Origin: Dipylidium caninum
Lineage: Eukaryota > Platyhelminthes > Cestoda > Cyclophyllidea > Dipylidiidae
DNA length: 64,000 nucleotides
Reading direction: 5' to 3'
Assembly (NCBI GenBank): GCA_017562135.1
Contig: QEYB01000266.1
Coordinates: 992,001 to 1,056,000 of the forward strand
Shown here one piece after another: positions 1 through 13,000 of this stretch (its first letter is position 1; each line of letters opens with the position of its first letter). Both the position numbers and the translations under genes were made by a program. The notes beneath the pieces were generated by a model that was given only the letters and a program-made list of their open reading frames with translations, had not been told where the DNA came from and ran no database searches.

Positions 1-615
1 TTTCGATGCCCAGCGACCACCAAAAGTGGCTTCTTAGCCAAAGACTCCTTCGCTTTCATCGGAAATGGCTGGAGGACTACGCCTTAAATCCATTAACATG
101 GCAGTTTCAACATCAGCGGCACGGCCGTTTGATCTGTTGTCTTTGACCGGTCTCCGGCTCGTTAACGCCCACAAACGGGCTTTTATAATCGGCCATCCCA
201 TCCCCTTTCATTATTTCCGCATGTGTTTGCGTGTGAGGAAAGGGGAAGGCGGGTGAGGGGGCGGGAGGGTCAGCCAATTTGGTCACCTTTTTAAGGAGTT
301 GCGATATCTTTGGCGCGAGGCGTGATTTATCGCGGGTGCCCACTTGAATGACGCCGCGGCCACTTCTAAGAAGTGTCAAATATAGATCCTGTATGCTCGT
401 CAATGCCAAGTGATGACGGGAATATATTCCACCCCTTCCGAGTTTAGCTAAAGCTCCTTGCCCGATGCCAGTTTCGCCAAGCATCTGGTGCTCGGTGACT
501 GCGAGCTGTCAACCAGGCCAGCGGAGGAAATACGCTTCGAAGGCTCTTCGCCGTCTGCGTCCAAGTATTGTGGTGGTTGAACAGGGCATATATCTTCGGG
601 GTAGTGTCCAGTTTT

Positions 616-646
616 CCCCCCCCTCCCGCCCCGCCCCGCCCCGCCT
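616..646 (-). repeat. CCCCG tandem block, G-quadruplex-capable on the minus strand
   Basis: A run of C followed by CCCG and three CCCCG units puts at least four G-runs separated by single bases on the minus strand, an ideal quadruplex pattern. The same sequence matches GC-box (Sp/KLF) sites. It could instead be a simple microsatellite. Confidence 0.7.
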
Positions 647-3600
647 ATGCTGATGGTATGCCGCTCCCCTCTGCTCCTTTCTTCCTGCGCCGCTATTTAC
701 AACAGTTTTGGTCAGACCGGCATGACTGTGTCTGCGCAGAGTACCTGAGCGTCTAGACGCTATCCGCCATAAAACGTAGGACATAAAGTACCCGAAGGTG
801 TGTTAAATTCCCACCAAACCCCAGCACCACAGACGCATTTGTCAACACACCCTTGCCGCGCACTTGAAATTAGTGTCTCTCTGAGCCTACTTTGGTTGTG
901 ACCACTGAGGCAGGGAAAGATTCTTCCCGTTAGCGAAAAATTTCTTGACTTCGTTACTGTTAATCAGAAGTGTTGGCGGCCTTGTTGACACGCCGGCCGC
1001 CAAAAAATTTACCTTCGGATGCGAGGCAGGCGAAGGACCGTCGGAGAGGCCAGGAGGCACTTGAATGTCTGTCTCCCTCTCCGCGCCCCCTCGACCGGCC
1101 AGAATCGCCTTCACGGGCATTTGGAGGCCCTCGTAACCGGTTTCGCCCCACCTACTGGCACGCCATTCAGGGTGCACCGCGGCGGTCTTGTGTGTGGTAG
1201 GAGAGGCACCAGACGCATCGAGCAAATGTGAGGGAGTGAAAGATCAAAGTGTCCACGCACTCACCGAAGAAAACGATGATGCTTTATTTGGGCATCTCAG
1301 CTGAAGCAGTCGAGATGATGCAAGCCGTGGACTAATACTTTGACTGGCGCAACTCCTTTTTCGTCTCGGAGCCCACCTCAGGGGTAGGAGGGGTAGCCGT
1401 GAGACCTTTTTCAAGAAAAATGTGGCTTAAAGCCATTTTAGGGGATGACGCCAATTTCACTCCTCTCTAAATATTAAAAAGGCAGTTCTAATGTTAGGAT
1501 AATGGCTCGTATATTCACTCCCGAAGAGACGGGGAACACATTCGAGCGACTATTTTCCACTGCGGCACAAGCCGGTGCGACAGTAAGCTCTGTCGCAATG
1601 TAGATAGGTCACATTGGAGTTAAGAGGACTCATTCGCCGGCTTGAACGTCTTTTTCCCTAGTAGGTGCAGCGGCCACTCCACCACACCCGAGGACAGCGA
1701 GCCGCCGATTGAGACACCACCGCCGCCTCCCGTCGTGTCGCCCTTGGACGCGGTTCGGCAAAACTCCGACCGGTCAAATTTACATTCGGCCACTTCTACT
1801 GGTCATTTATTATTTAAAATATTTAAATGTCCGCCAATCCCACTGTTAATGGGAAAAGCGGTAATAAGAATGGGGGAATAGGCTGAGAACGAAGTGATGT
1901 CTGAGTGATGTCCCAGTGTCCGGCTCGACAGCCCATCAATTTCATGCTCTGCCGCCTGTCGCATTCAATCTGTTGGCCCGTCCACTCACTAGGCATGATG
2001 CGACGAGGAGGAGGAGAGGACACTAGAAAGGAGATTTATGAGATACTGGTGAGGAAGTTAGTAGTAGTCGAGTTAGTCGTGGAAGACGAAGAGCCAATGT
2101 GGAAATGCGCATCTCATTGGGAAAGGAAGAAAGTTAACCGCATGAGGATTCAGACAGGACCCTTCGCTTCTGCATGAGAATCCGATTCTTTTTCCTCTTC
2201 TCTTTCGCCTTATTTAAATTTCTTTCCAGTTAGTCGTGCTCTCCCCATGCATACGTTTTCCCGTTGAGACGAAGCAGAAAGCCACGAATTTCTCGCACAA
2301 TTTTTTGGGTCTCGGTCACCATTGTGGTGGCATGACGCTCTTGTCACCCTTTTTTTTCACCGTGTTAGTGAACTCCGTTAATTGTTGGGGACAAACAGGC
2401 TAAGAGTCTTGGAGTGGGTCGTGGCAGCGATTTTGTGGTCCCTCACACGAAGTTCAGAACCTCGACTAGCAAGTGACGCTTCCTGGAAGCAACAGACGAG
2501 GAGGCTATCTGCAGGAGCTGCTGGAAACCCCATGCTTCTTCCCTTAGAAGCGTGAATCTGTTTCGTCCGCCTCCGACTCCACTGGCCGACCATTAAGTCT
2601 GCTGAAAAGGTGGCGTTCACTGACCCTGGCTCAATATAAATTCCGAAGAAAAAGAAAATATGGCTAACTCAGCCATCAAGGACTCGTTGAAAGGTTGGGC
2701 GCCATCGGGACGTTTTAAGACCAAAGGGGAGAGAAATTACATAATTTTAACTAGTCATGTGCCACGTCTTAAAGCCCGGAAGAATTTGACGGACGCGTGC
2801 AGAGGCAACCTTCCTTGTGAGTACGTTACTGGGCGACACTTCAATAACCGACGGGGTAGACCCGCTTTATCACCAAATTCCTCTGCTTAACCGATCCCCA
2901 TGTAACGAAGGTGGGTGGGTCCATACTCAGCCCCTCGGTGGAGCAGTTCCCCAGCCCACCAACTCAAGGCAGGCTGGCAAAACGTCAAGACGCCACTAAG
3001 AGGCATGGAAGGCATCTCTCGGTGACACTGCAAACCCTCGTCCTTGTCGAGTGCTCTGCTGATTTCTCGTACACTAACCTTAACGCAACGAGTGGCCTGC
3101 TACGCCTCTACGAATGACGCAAAAGGGACTGGGCAGTCGGAGGGCGGTGGGCTCAAGGCGGCCCCGACATGACCGGGGCCAGTTGGATGCGGCAAACTCG
3201 CCGTTCTTCCAATAATTCCGCCTCCTCCAGGGTCAGGGCCGATTCCTCGCCCATGTGACAATTAACTGGCCAATTATGAGGAGAGGAGAAGATGCCCCAC
3301 GAACCTCACGCGACCAGGTAAGCGAGGCAAACGGAGTAGGGTAGGGGTAGTAATTCATTCGCTTTTTACCTCGCCGAGCAAATTGTCTTCCTGCTCGTGC
3401 TTATACACTTGCAGTGAATTCGTCTGTTTTCCCATAAATCACCCTCATGCGGAGGTTCATGTAAAAATAACAAAAGGAAGAATGCGCACATCGTCCGGAG
3501 GCCAATTCCACATCTTACAGTCACACGAAGAGGGGTGTCGTCTTAGTCCCCGCCATTTCGCCTCATCCCCCTTGCCTGGCTTGATTGACAGCTCTCTCGG

Positions 3601-4888
3601 AAAGGGGATATGGGAACAGCCACCGCATGAATTCAATGTAGGCCGAGAGAAGAGAAGGTGTGTAGTATAAACAAAGGAGAGGGAAAGTGTGGTTGTTCGA
3701 GGTAGGTAGGCTGGGATCAAACGTGGCAGAAGGCTTTCATTTTTAAAATTCAAGGAAAACGGAGGAGGTTCCCTTCGGACCGGCATGAACTCGGGTCGAT
3801 CTTGTGCCCCTCACATGTGACAACCAAGGAGAACGGGAACAACAGGCCCATTTGGAACGTGGCAATGCCCGAGACAACCGCTGGGTCGGAGGAGGGTCAT
3901 GTTAACCCTCTCAATCACAAGCTCGATCGCCAGCTCGCCTGCCAAGTCATTAAGTTCACACGATGGCTATGGCTTCCTCTCCATCAACTGCGCGTGTGTG
4001 TGAATGAGCTACCGTCACTCAGCAAACATTAAATCACGGTAGTAAACAAAACGTCCCACTTCCCCGCACTCACTCCCCCCTCCCTCGCCTCCGCCCCCAA
4101 ACGCTCCTCCCCACCCCTTCGCGTTTGATAGCAGGGTGGCGTTCGTAGTGGCCAGTTGAACCCACCTTCTGGGGCGAGGTCGCTCTATCGCTCCGGGAGG
4201 CGTTCACACAGTCTTGCAAAAGCACATGTTTGTATCACCTCGCCTCTGGGTTAATAAGTAATCATTTCCCTTCTAGTGGATGCGCCTCTAACCAAATCGG
4301 CGTCGCTGATCTCACTGCCAACTGGCCTTCTCGAGTCGCTCAAAACAATAAGGCAAGTTGGATATCCTAATCTAAACTTCCTTGATGCCTGATGGAAGTC
4401 ATTTGGCCGGTCAGAGCCAAGTGACGCTGGTGGAAACACTGGAGGCCCACTAAAGTGGAAAGCACCTCCCTCCCCGGGGCCGTCAACGAGGCAGCGTTGC
4501 TCGCCAGTTGCTTGTGTTTACGAGTTCCTTCCGTCGGCCGCACAGGCACAAATGCAGAGTAGTGATGAGGCGGTGCCCTCAGGCCAAGGGAGTGGATAGC
4601 GGCATCCCCTCAGGCAGTAACTGGTTGATTCTTCCCCCCGGGTGGCACAATAAGAAGCTTTTTTTGCCGATTTATGAGTGCTCGATTGGGCCATTTTGGC
4701 CTGTCGTAAATGTTGCCGCGTCTTCCACTTCAACAGGGCCTTCGCCATTAATTCTCGAAGCATTTAAAGTTCATAATTCTTCTTTGTGTCGAGTCTCCCT
4801 GAGAGAGTATGATTCTATCTGCAGATGGCATTTGGCCTATAACTGTCACTACCATCACCATAGCTTCGTAGGTTTGAGAACATCTGTT

Positions 4889-4940
4889 AGGAAGAGGAGG
4901 AGGAGGAGGAGGAGGAGGAGGAGGAAGAGGAGGAGAAGCT
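4889..4940 (+). repeat. GGA triplet repeat (purine tract)
   Basis: About a dozen AGG/GGA units with a few A substitutions form an almost pure purine strand. Poly-Arg or poly-Pro translations across it are artefacts of the repeat. Confidence 0.9.
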
Positions 4941-5003
4941 GGAAGGGAGAACTGGCTTGACGAGTGCTGACAATTCGCTTCTAGATCGCCACGACCGAAC
5001 ATT

Positions 5004-5058
5004 GAGAGGAGGAGGAGGAGGGGGGGGGGCAGGGAGGACGGGAGGAGGGAGGGAGGAC
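5004..5058 (+). repeat. Second GGA/G-rich purine tract
   Basis: GGA units run into ten consecutive G and then into GGGAGGA-type repeats, interrupted by only two pyrimidines. It lies about 65 bases after the first purine tract. Confidence 0.85.
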
Positions 5059-5256
5059 ACCTCTCCAGCTGTCACTTAATGCGGGGGTGGGAACGACAGG
5101 GGCAGGACACGAAGCCTGCAAATAGGCGATGTCAGTGCGTCAGCCTTACACACATCGAGAGATGATGGGTGGGTGACACATCCACTCTTTTCCGCAGGTG
5201 ACCGTGGAAATCGCCCATCTTTTAACCACCCTGCTCATAGAATCTTTGACCAGTGA

Positions 5257-5293
5257 GCCTCCACCGCCCCTCCCCCTCCCCCTCCCCCCCCCA
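5257..5293 (+). repeat. CCCCCT repeat / C-rich tract
   Basis: Tandem CCCCT units end in nine C. The minus strand has many G-runs and could form a quadruplex. Confidence 0.8.
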
Positions 5294-7008
5294 TGAGGCC
5301 CACGAGTTCCCCGTAATTTTGCATTTATTTGCTCAAATGATTATGATGAAGAAATGAGAAATTATGACAAACCGCCGGTTTTTGTTTGCTGCGCCGCTCA
5401 ACTTGTCACCTCCGGATTCCGCCTTCACCAGCTTAAGGTATAACCTTCGAGGCATCGACCATCGAAAGCTGTGGAATAAATTGCAAATAAGCAGCGGAAT
5501 TAAAAAGCGGCCTATTCCGATGATACACAACGAAAAGCTAATTTAATCAAAAGGAAAGTGAAGACGTGGTGGAGCATGCAGAGGACTGTCCTTGATTCCA
5601 CGACCCCACTAGCTGACTCTAATCGCAAGGTTTGGAGGAAATAGCATCTCCCCGCGGAATTATGCAGCGCAATGAAGAGGAGGACGCCCGTCTACTCATC
5701 CCACAACCCTTGCGCCATAGAGCCACCTCCTGCTCCAACCGAGGCCCTACGGAAAGCGAAAAATGTGCATCATCACACTGTATTATCCACAGCTTTTCGG
5801 GGAAGGGCGCGAGGCGGGACGGGGCGGGCCTGCGCTCCCACCGCAGGTAACGGAGGGGGACGCTGCTGCAGCGAGTCACGTAGTCGCAGAAAATGGTCCA
5901 CGGCCGTAAAGGAGCCATTGACACTGCATTTGTCAAGGGAGGCGGTATTCTGCTCTGTGTGGGAGTGAGTGAGTGAATGAGGGGTGGTTGGGTGGTTGGA
6001 TGAATGGATGAGTTTAGCCGAGCACGCGGCTCCTCCTCCCCTCCCCCCTCCCGCCTCACTTCAAAAGTGTTTTGAGAAGCGATAGCAGGACATACTGAAG
6101 CCAATATCGAGACGACTCACCGTCATGGTTGCCTCGTTTTTCACTTGTCAAAGGCTGCACACGTGTGCATGTGCGTCTGGCCGCACTGTGGTGAGAGTCA
6201 CGCCCCCGCCACCACCAGCCGCCGACATCGCCCGCCCCTGCCCCGCGCGTCTGACTTGCGTGGCAGACGGGCGACGTCCGCCAACTGCGAACAGCTGCCT
6301 TGGCCGATGTCGCGCTGTTGACTGAAGCACTCCAGTCGGCCTGCCAAAGTGTGAAGACACTAACACACGCAAGCACAAGCACACTCGAGACGACGGGACA
6401 AGTGGAGAATGCCACCGGGGTAATCGGCCGCCTCCAGGGTCGAGTAAACGTTTAGCACTATCCGCTCCCAGTGGCATGCCAACTTCCAGCCACGCCTCAG
6501 AAACACCTCGCCACCATCCACAGTTACGATGAATGTCTTGGGAGTTAGGTTCCACGCTCCTCACTCCCGCTTCTCCACCTCCATCGAGTGGAGAAAGAAC
6601 CATCGGTGGAGCGATTTCTTCTCTCTACCACCAGGAAACTTCTTAATCCGCTTTCACCTCCATTCGCAAGCGGCGCTGGGGCCTTTGTGCAGCCGAGGGA
6701 AGGGGGAGTGGCACAGCCTAATAAATTCCGCGTGGTAATTCGCACTTATGCCGATTTAAGTGCTCCAACAAAATTAAATCATCTCTCTCAATACAGGCAC
6801 AAGTGGTGGCAGCGAAAGCTCACATGAACGTTGAGCCGATGTGGCATGAGAGGCGGCAAAGTGGTGTTTAAGGGTCCGCACATGTGCGCCCACTTAGAAT
6901 GCCCTGCGTAAATCACCGACTTTTTAAATTCACCGCCGCCCACTTTCAAAGCGGAATAACTTGACTGGTGGTTATGTGCACACGCGAAAAACAGCATGAA
7001 GCTGTTTT

Positions 7009-7010
<2 letters not shown>

Positions 7011-7044
<34 letters not shown>
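7011..7044 (+). repeat. (GT)17 microsatellite
   Basis: Seventeen perfect GT units; the longest pure dinucleotide tract noticed in the window. Confidence 0.97.
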
Positions 7045-7047
<3 letters not shown>

Positions 7048-7588
7048 CAGACAGCGGCTTACGTTAGTCGCGAGCGCTGGTTTATTGAAGGCTGCCTCGC
7101 CACCCGCCACTACGCCCCCCCTCCCAGTCCCCACCGCCTGTCACAATCCGGTCAATGCCACTGGCGATTCCATGCGGGCCTGTCAACAACAGAAATTAGC
7201 ATTCGCGACACCGAAAACAGCCAACACAACCGCCGCCAGGCGGGTTCACAGTCGTCAGCACGCCGTTTTTCTACAACACAGCTTAAAACCTCCGACCCCA
7301 GACTAGGTGAAACCAATCACAAGACTCTTGACTTGTTGTTTTTTCCCTGAATCGCGGCCGCTCCGGTAACTTATAACCTGGAAATCGTTGGTGTGGGAGC
7401 CTCGGGACATTTGGCAGAAGCTGGTCGTCGAGCAGAGCGGTCGACGGCATCGCCTCCGAGGAAGAGGCAGTCGGCCAAATGGGTGCCACTGGAAGGGAAT
7501 GAAGGAAGGTCTCTGCGTGTGTTCATCGATGTCTGTGTCTGTTGCTTACGCCGATGTGAAGGCCTTTTGTTTTCGCCTCTACAAGATT

Positions 7589-7606
7589 GTGTGTGTGTGT
7601 GTGTGT
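7589..7606 (+). repeat. (GT)9 microsatellite
   Basis: Nine perfect GT units. Confidence 0.95.
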
Positions 7607-8270
7607 ATGTCAATTTATAATGGCTCCTGTCCTGTCGCCGTGAAAGGCTGGTTGATAAATGTGTCTGCTCTCCTTTTTATTCCAGCATTAAAGAAAACCC
7701 CCCGCTTGTGCACGTTCGCGCACTGTGAATATATCAAAGAGATTGCAGGCGAATCCGCGCTTGCGCGCTGCCGCGGCTTCTGATCACAGCCTGCGCCGAC
7801 GAGAGTCCTCCGACTCATTCTGATTTTCTTGGGTGCTCACACAAAATTCACCTCATTTCAGGCGCTGATCACAATTGTCTCACAGTGAGACGTCTTCATT
7901 GCCCTGGCACAAATGCCTCCGCGGAGGTGGACGAACGGCCTCAAGGCCGAGTCCTCCCCCCCCCCGACTCCTCCATGGTCCATTGTTTTCGGTAAGGAGG
8001 ATGCACATGCAGGTGAGTGAAGCGCCAGCGACCTGGTCCACCAACTCTCTCCTCCCTTTTACGTGGCGCCGAACAGGGCAACGCCAGTCGCCATGTTGCC
8101 CAGACGGAGTCGGTCCAGTGTATGCTGAGCCACGGCCTAAACACTACTGGAAAATTGACTGCAAATGACATCTATAGTCCGGTCTAGCATCCAAAAAGTA
8201 GGCTGCTGACTCCATTTCGTCCCATGATGACACTTTGTCATGCTTACTCGGTTGACAATGCAAGGAGCAC

Positions 8271-8291
8271 CTCCCTCCCTCCCTCCCTCCC
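8271..8291 (+). repeat. (CTCC)n tandem repeat
   Basis: About five CTCC units make a pure pyrimidine tract, continuing imperfectly to about 8310. Confidence 0.9.
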
Positions 8292-11200
8292 GCTCCCCCC
8301 TCTCCTCCAACATCCTCCTCCGCCCACTTTTGCTTAGTATTGCCCTTCGGGAGCCCGATAAGACCAGACAGCAGACCACTCGGTCATTAGCGGTCTGCAG
8401 GGGTCATATGAACGTCCCTAGACAGGACAGAACCCGCCCAGGACGTCGGCCGAGAACCTCTACTGTTTGACGTCACGTGCCTGAAGATAGACGATTATTC
8501 TGTTACGTGAACTCCCAATTTACTCTTCTCGGTCAACTCCCCTTCCGTGTAGCCTCCTCGGCGCGTCCAAGGAATACCGACGCGGGAAAGGCGACCCACG
8601 GACGACGGAGTCACCGTCTGCGAGGTTGACTTCACTCATGCACGTAGCGTGCAAGCGGACGACTGTGAGCGAAACTGCGTCGGGATGACTTGTGTGGTAT
8701 TTACGTCATGTATGCATGGCCAAACGCAGTCCCTTCGACTTCTAACAGTCGGCAGATGTAGTCATTTCAATTTCTGGCTGATTACTCCCAGCAATCGACA
8801 TTATTTACCCTAAAGTGTCTGGTTATAAAGCCATTTCGTTACACAAATTACCCATTTGCGTACACGAGTTGCCTCTACACTGCGGCGTGGTTGTGTCTAC
8901 GCTTATTTACTTCCCAGCCGACTCACACCACCACGTCAGCCTGCCAGTATTGCGTGAAAGTGGAGACTCGCATCAATTCCGCGGTTTCCACTTAAACTAC
9001 AGTCAGGAGGGCAAATGTACCCGGGGAGGAAGGGAAACGAGGGTTTTAGGACTCTCTAGGCGTCGCTGAGGCGAAATGAGACTATCTTTGAAGTGTTACA
9101 CACAAGGCCCGCCGGAAAGTCTCCTAGTTGTCGTTCGTCTGCTCTTCTGCTGGAAGCATATAGCGCATTGCCAAGGGAGTTTTCAGTTGTGCTCCTCCCA
9201 TTGTCATGAAGTGCTGAATCAAATGATGATGACGATTGGGAAAGTGGCATTTAATGGCGAAATAAAAATCGTTCAAAACGCACATGTAGCAACGGAACGG
9301 AATTATCATACCATGTTTGTCGAACATTCAGGCTTTCGGGAGGAGGAAATGGCAACAACCGGTATTCTCCCGGCCATCTCTTGGCTCGACTGCGGTCCGC
9401 GGGATGGCCTCTCGAGTTCCACCTTCAACCACATGTCACTTCTTTTCACTATTCCTGTCAAATTGCCAGGTTATTCGACAGCCGCCCCAATCTGCATCGC
9501 TGATTGACAGGCTTGGCAGCCTTTCCCTCTGTAGGTCTGCGCGCAGCTGTTTTTAACCCAACCCTCCACCGACGTCTGACGTGAATGACGCGATGCACTG
9601 GAGACAGGCATCAGCAAACAACATGACACACCCGGCCGCGTCAGGACATGCAACAGGCCAAGGCGATAAAAGCGGTGGCACCAGTGGTGGCTGCGGAGTC
9701 ACCGCAGGCGAACCGCCGTCAGCGTCGCGGCGCCTTCACCAGCCCTCGGATGGCAGTTGTGAAGACATGACGCCGGACAGGGCACCTTCCGCCAGATAAA
9801 GTCGAACAGAGAAGAGACGCGCCGAAGGCATCAGGAGGGTCGACAATTAGCGTGTATGAAACAGTTTACGTAATGCTTGCGGCTCCACTGTTGGTATAAT
9901 TGGGACATTATTCAACCCTCCTCAGAACAGATTGACTATCAGCCGCAAGTTTGTGCCTACCACAACACTCGGACTGATAAAATCGTGTGCCGGAGGGCCA
10001 ACCGAGAGGTGGACGGGTGGACTGTCACGAGCCTCGAGAATCCACCGCCGACGAGGTCCGTGCGCCGTCGCGAGGTAGCCAGAGCGTTCGACAGGCATCT
10101 CGTCATGACGAGTATTAGGCCATGACAAAATGAATGGTGCCATCGGTGTTGGCAAGTCGCTTTGACAAACATTTTATGTGTTGTTGTGAACACCCTCTTC
10201 TCTGAGTATTGGAAAAACGGTAATTTTTTGATACTCATCAACTTCTCGGGTCATGATGAGGGAAAAAATGGGATCTGGGAATTCATACAGGCATTCTTTC
10301 TGTGTTCTGTAAGATAGGGCCGTGGAGAATGCTGATGACTGCTGTTAGGGCTTCCACCCTCACCGACTCATCTTCCCAACCGTAAAGTTGTGTCAGCAAA
10401 CTGCAGACTGCATATGTTTCCGGACCTTGACAAGAGCCTTTGATGAGGTAGCAAATCCTGTGAATGAAATCAGAATGAAAGTGTTCCACAACATCAGATT
10501 TACGTTCCGCCAATGCCCTGGAGTAACGCTAGTCACCTCGGTGCAATCCGCGATGGGACAAAGCCACTGCTCTGGACCTAGAGACCCTGCGTGGACTGCC
10601 ACTTTGCTGCCGCAGTCGCCCGCAAGGAAAAAGACATCATAACCACTTTGGAACCGAGAATGAACTCCAACAAGGGGAGTAATAAAAGACGAATGCTGTG
10701 TCTTAACACTTTCCAAACGAGCTTATAGTCGTGCAATGCTAATTGGCTGCCGGTCATCCCCCCTCGCCCCTGGCTCCAGCGCCACAATCGATCGATGAGC
10801 CAATAATCCTCGCTGTGACTCACCCTCGCCTTTGGCGCCGGGTTTCGACCGAGGCCCGCGAGCCTCTTTGAGCGAAGTGGTTTGGAGGCGAGCGAAGCAC
10901 CAAACGCGCTGATTTGGCGTTGTAAGGGGAACGGGGTGTTCTCCTCCCCCCCCCCCCCGGTCAAGGTCCTTTCACATCACTGCCAATTCAGTGTATGATA
11001 GGACACCAAACGCTTTTAATTTTGCCCTGATTGATGAGCATAATCCTCACCTTGCATTGGTAATGACGTATCTTAATGGCTCTTGTGGCTTTTAAATGTA
11101 GCCCTTCACTTTCTGCCAAGCCCCCAACTAAAGGGAAAGCGTTCCGTACTTTTGGTCCTAAATCCTGATCGCCGAATGGGAGTCCACTGAGAAAACCAGG

Positions 11201-11390
11201 GTATCTTGTTAAAAGCATTTATGTCCATAACTAACGTCGGAGTGTCCTCTCCTCCTCCTGAGAGGCAAATCATAAAACACCGGTTTTATGGACAAGGTTT
11301 GAAATTCCCTCAGTTATATGCCTACTTGTCTGGCCTAACCTGCAGTGAATAATCAGCGCCGAGTGGTAGAAAGAAGGGGCTGAGGTTAGT

Positions 11391-11432
11391 GGCGGGCGGG
11401 GGCGGTGGGGGGCGGGCGGAGGTGGGGATGGG
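11391..11432 (+). repeat. G-rich block, quadruplex-capable
   Basis: Several runs of three or more G (GGGCGGGGGCGG and following) are separated by one to three bases on the plus strand. Confidence 0.65.
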
Positions 11433-11506
11433 GCTTTTGAAGTGCCGCTGATGAGAGGACAAAAAGCTACTCAGTTGAAATTGAATACACGCACACAAAG
11501 AGGTGA

Positions 11507-11534
11507 ACACACACACACACACACACACACACAG
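11507..11534 (+). repeat. (AC)14 microsatellite
   Basis: About fourteen perfect AC units. Confidence 0.95.
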
Positions 11535-12807
11535 AAGCAGATAACCTTTCAGAAAAAAGGAGTAGCCACACACGGGAAAGCAAACGGGTGGGCAAGGTGC
11601 GAACTCATCATTCACCCACGGCGCACCCGCACGCGACCCGACTTCAAAGCCTCGGTCCAATTGTTAAAATTGCAGATGCACGCGGAGGCACCCGCGGAGG
11701 CCGGAGGTGACGAGGCCCTCTGAGTTTGTCAAGCCTTCACCAATGTTGCGATATGGACGAGGCGGTGGGTAGGTTGAGTCTTTTCAACCCGTCCACAAGG
11801 CGAAAGTGGTAAACGCCAAGTGTTTGAAGGGAGTGCCAGCGACCCCTGCATTCGTCGAAGTCCTATTGTGGGTCCCCTTGAGCATTGGGTTTATTTTTGA
11901 CTACATACGAGGATATTCATAGTGAAATAGCTCTGTCGACCACATTCGCTGGCGTGGAGCTCTGTTCCCCTTACATGCGAACCTCATTAACACACATTTT
12001 GTGCGACGCCCAAGTCCTTTCCTCCCACGAAAGCCGCGCTGGGCCCTTCAAGGCGATATAGGCGGTTGCGCCGTCTGACATTTGACGAATTTGCGTAATT
12101 TATGTGTAGGCAACTCAGCTGATGCTGCGTAGACTAGGGAAAAAGAAGGAGGGAGGATCTGCAGCGGTGAGCATCTGTGAAGAAAGCCGAGGCAGGAAGT
12201 TGGTGTTTCCCCTCAAGGTATCAAGAATCAGAAAGCAGGGTATTTCGTCGCAGGCCCCCCGGTCATAGTCCGCTCTGCCTCGAGCCAGGCAGTTGAGTGC
12301 CATTTCCTCATTATTTCCACAACGGAAGTGCGTGGGAGGACATCGAAACGATTGGGAATTTTTTGCCTCTTCCATCACAAATCAGTAAATTCCACCACCA
12401 CCGTCGTGTTTCTCTTCCCTTATGTGTGGAGAAGATCGTCTACACACTGCTTAGTTTGAGACACACAAGCGACTTGACTAATTGTCTAAAATACAACGGC
12501 CAGACAGACCAGTCACCACTCAGCGGAGGTGAGAACAATCGCAATTCGGCAGTCCCCTTCCTCTCATCCAAGTGTAAGCTGAAAGCCCCTCTATTGAGGA
12601 GGAGAAGAGTGAAGAAATCCTCGGGCGCTGTGCAGAAGCACAGTCCCACCATCCAGCAGGTAGCCGCGCTCACACCGGTGCCTGCCTTATGCATCCGTCG
12701 TCGTCTTCGTCGTTGTCGTCGTAGTCGTCGCGGTGGTTCTTGATATCCCATCAGCCTGACCTCGTGCCTGTGCTCCCCCTCCCTCTTCTCTTCCCTAATT
12801 TATGTAC

Positions 12808-12826
12808 GTGCGTGTGTGTGTGTGTA
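12808..12826 (+). repeat. GT microsatellite
   Basis: About nine GT/GC units, nearly perfect. Confidence 0.9.
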
Positions 12827-12960
12827 TGTAAAACACACTGGCACCGGTGGCTATTGCGGTTTTACGGCTCAGTCAAGTTCGGGTCTGGGCGCATGCACGC
12901 GCCTTTGATGTTGTGCCGCCGTCGTCGCCACCGCCGTGGGCCACACCTCACCGCCTTGTC

Positions 12961-12961
12961 G

Positions 12962-12992
<31 letters not shown>

Positions 12993-13000
12993 CTCTCGCT
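12961..13000 (+). repeat. (CT)n microsatellite
   Basis: Fourteen perfect TC units followed by CGCTCTCTCG variation. This explains the Ser-Leu alternation of open frames crossing it. Confidence 0.95.

Larger units (their letters stand above)
1..6950. other. No gene recognised; mixed intergenic or intronic DNA
   Basis: Open frames here are short, overlap on both strands and show no motif. The stretch holds a C-rich quadruplex-capable block (616-646), a TALE-type decamer (3582-3591), two GGA/G-rich purine tracts (4889-4940 and 5004-5058) and a C/T-rich block (5257-5293). It may be an intron or upstream regulatory DNA of the NET-family gene, but nothing in the sequence proves this. Confidence 0.5.

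Noticed and set aside
10283..10513. Minus-strand frame with a helical, repeat-protein-like tail and a good acceptor at about 10457
   Set aside because: The segment after the acceptor is open in one frame, but no consistent pair of exons could be built. The upstream candidate joins out of frame and hits a stop. No family recognised.
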